A DNA stretch of 64,000 nt from Beroe forskalii (taxonomy: Eukaryota > Ctenophora > Nuda > Beroida > Beroidae). The notes under the pieces were generated by a model. That model saw only the letters and a program-made list of their open reading frames with translations. It was not told the DNA's origin and searched no databases. A program made the position numbers and the translations under genes. The stretch covers positions 806,001-870,000 of the forward strand of contig WFMF01000005.1 in assembly GCA_011033025.1 (NCBI GenBank), written 5' to 3'. This document shows, in pieces, positions 62,030 through 64,000 of this stretch. Every line of letters begins with the position of its first letter. Position 1 is the stretch's first letter.

Positions 62030-64000
62030 AGTACAGTTTTTCTTTTTAGATTAAAGTTTATATTTAATGTAGTTTTATTATTTTTGTTAATTCTTGGGAT
62101 CTTGCCGTACAATTCTTCGTATGGAATAACTGGTATCCCCTTCACCGCATCGTCAAATGGTAAGTCGTCATGATGACCTGTGGCAGCAATCAGCAGAAAA
62201 TGTTCTACCTAGGCGGTCGGCAGAAAATATTTGAACTTGATGGTCGGTAAGTCGGTTCCTCTGCCTCGTCTTTCACTTAAAGACTGGCCTATATGATTGG
62301 CCTATACATCAATTTGGAAATGGAGATAAAATAGTGCTTTGATGGCATCAATTGTCAACCACAAGGAAATGTCTCCAAGATCCTGAACCTATAGAACTAA
62401 CTCATGCTGTAGTGTCCGTTTGGTTATGTGCCTAGCGCAGCGAACTCAGTGAATATCTTTGCTGTACAAGGAACTGGCACAGGCGTTCCGTACAGACCGA
62501 ACTAACGTGACAAATGTGAAAATAGCCATGGGTATGAAGTAAGCAACAGACTATATTTACTTCGATTTCATTGGCTCATATCAAAGCTACAGGTGTAAAA
62601 CGAATAAGAATATTAAATTCAAACCTGGAACTTCGGACTTTTAGAATGGAACAGCGGAATCAAACGTGGTTATTAAAGTTGTCATGATGCATTTCTAGAA
62701 ACGAGTAGGATTCTGCATAATATCAGCAACGTAGGTGTGAAGTATGCCTGGTATGGCACAAATTCTCTCCCATTATCCCTACTAAGTACTTACTACCTAT
62801 AGTGGAGTAGTGGACTATTAGCAATATATCCTACTACCTGCTCCTACAACACAGGCTTCACAACATCAGCTACACACGTACTGTTATAAAGTCGTGTCTT
62901 TCGTATATACCTGCAGTAGTTGAATCTTTGCCAAGTATTCTACCTCACGTAACACATGTACCTACCTGAATCTCGTTCAGCTGATGAGCACAAAGCTGTT
63001 ATTATATTATTATTACTATCGCCAGCTATTAGAGTGCTGTAATTATCAGATCGTTTAAATGTACCAGAGAATAGGAATATTATTATGCTCATTCTACTGC
63101 TCTCTCTCTATCTCACCATGCTCAAACCAAGTACATTACTCTTGTACTGTACTATTTCTTGAATTTGAAGATACCTATACTCCTATCGTCTATCGTATTG
63201 GAAGTTGACACATCGCTCGAACACTCCTCTGCTTCTGACGTGATCACATTTCTGTGCAATACGAGGTACACCTCTCAAACTTGGTTGAATCTGACATCAG
63301 ATTTTACCGTCTGGTTGGTCCATTCGGTATCAAGAGTAGATCAGCTGCAAAGACGTTCTATGGTGCTATTGAGCTATATGCGCCAATTTCCAATACACGA
63401 ACTTTAGCATACTTTTGTGCTTCGTTTGTGGCTCAGCTTAACACAGAGCTCTGATATTACTCTGAGTCTAATCTATCACATGACACACATATCCCTCCTC
63501 TAGTCTCAGGTCACGTGGTTTCTGTGTAGTCACGTGGTTTCTGTGTAGTCACGTGGTTTCTGTGAAGTACTTTGGGTATGTTTCAGCGTCACGTGAATAG
63601 CATATACTTGTATTGTACGTCAATTCATTATGTCCTAGATGCTCAGGTGCATCCGTGCTTTTGTTTTCAGCTAGAAGTATTTTATGCTTGTCTTCACATC
63701 ATTCCATTCTAATGTCTTCGTACTCTTTTTACTAGTTTTACAATTTACGAAGAAACACTGAAATGCCAAGCGTAGTTAGCAATCAGGGGCGTGGCTAGAT
63801 TTTTGAAGGGAGGCGGCAACCCATGTTATGTTACAATTCTCCACTGATTATTCGGAACTTACTAAGGTAGAAGTGGTAGTTCTTAGTATGAAATAACGTC
63901 ATTGTTTAAAAATGATGACGTAATTGTTGGAGTATTGTCTGAGAAGAAACACTTTTAGAAGCTGATTAGGAAGTTTAGGTCATAAATCAAGATATATCAG
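62030..64000. other. Right-hand spacer
   Basis: Mostly AT-rich without recognised exons. Overlapping frames near 63159-63454 (one with LVGPFGIKSRSAAKTFYGAI) are not assigned to a family. At 63505-63560 is a 19-bp tandem of 'gtcacgtggtttctgtgta'. At 63787 'caggggcgtggctag' looks like the end of a MITE that continues right. Confidence 0.35.

Overview
This is animal nuclear DNA from an AT-rich, intron-rich genome. GT..AG introns of about 100 bp to 8 kb separate short exons. Protein matches recalled from memory point to a marine invertebrate, possibly a non-bilaterian such as a cnidarian or ctenophore; the phylum cannot be fixed from the window. A run of exactly 100 N (35607-35706) is a scaffold join, so order and orientation across it are not guaranteed.

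Layout. (1) 1-1375: LINE fragments. (2) 4209-23113, plus strand: a 17-exon PPP1R37-like gene (protein phosphatase 1 regulatory subunit 37, leucine-rich repeats). A 7.8 kb intron in it is filled with a SINE, MITEs, a 1.2 kb minisatellite and a LINE fragment. (3) 23114-26568: convergent intergenic space with a 134-bp tandem array and a large hairpin. (4) 26569-34986, minus strand: a secreted modular gene of about eight thrombospondin-type-1-like cysteine modules, an acidic linker and a C-terminal intelectin/fibrinogen-like domain; its 5' end is not found and may lie in or beyond the gap. (5) 35707-39209: tandem repeats, a hairpin, a G-rich island and perhaps a tiny minus-strand gene. (6) 39210-61016, plus strand: a FAM184A-like coiled-coil gene of about 22 exons. 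Inside it lie an intronless PAN/CCP-type secreted-protein gene (57229-58608), two hAT-type MITEs, a 1.9 kb TTAA-flanked element and a 2.3 kb foldback. (7) 61017-64000: spacer with clustered CACGTG motifs and a probable first exon of a further gene.

Main observation. Tandem duplications repeatedly include the splice junctions themselves: a 3' splice site copied about 250 bp apart (6911/7166), a 23-bp array carrying the acceptor about 14 times (16811-17132), seven copies of a donor in a 44-44-32 spacing (28843-29084), a 42-bp in-frame donor duplication (32754/32796), three copies of an acceptor at 82-bp spacing (33255-33420), and an 18-bp near-identical repeat at both edges of a 200-bp intron (53296/53506). 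Two hAT-type MITEs have target duplications that contain or touch a splice acceptor. This looks like ongoing remodelling of exon edges by tandem duplication and short transposons.

At least three reading-frame breaks in host genes fall at C or G runs of 4-5 bases, so consensus indel error is a real alternative to gene decay.
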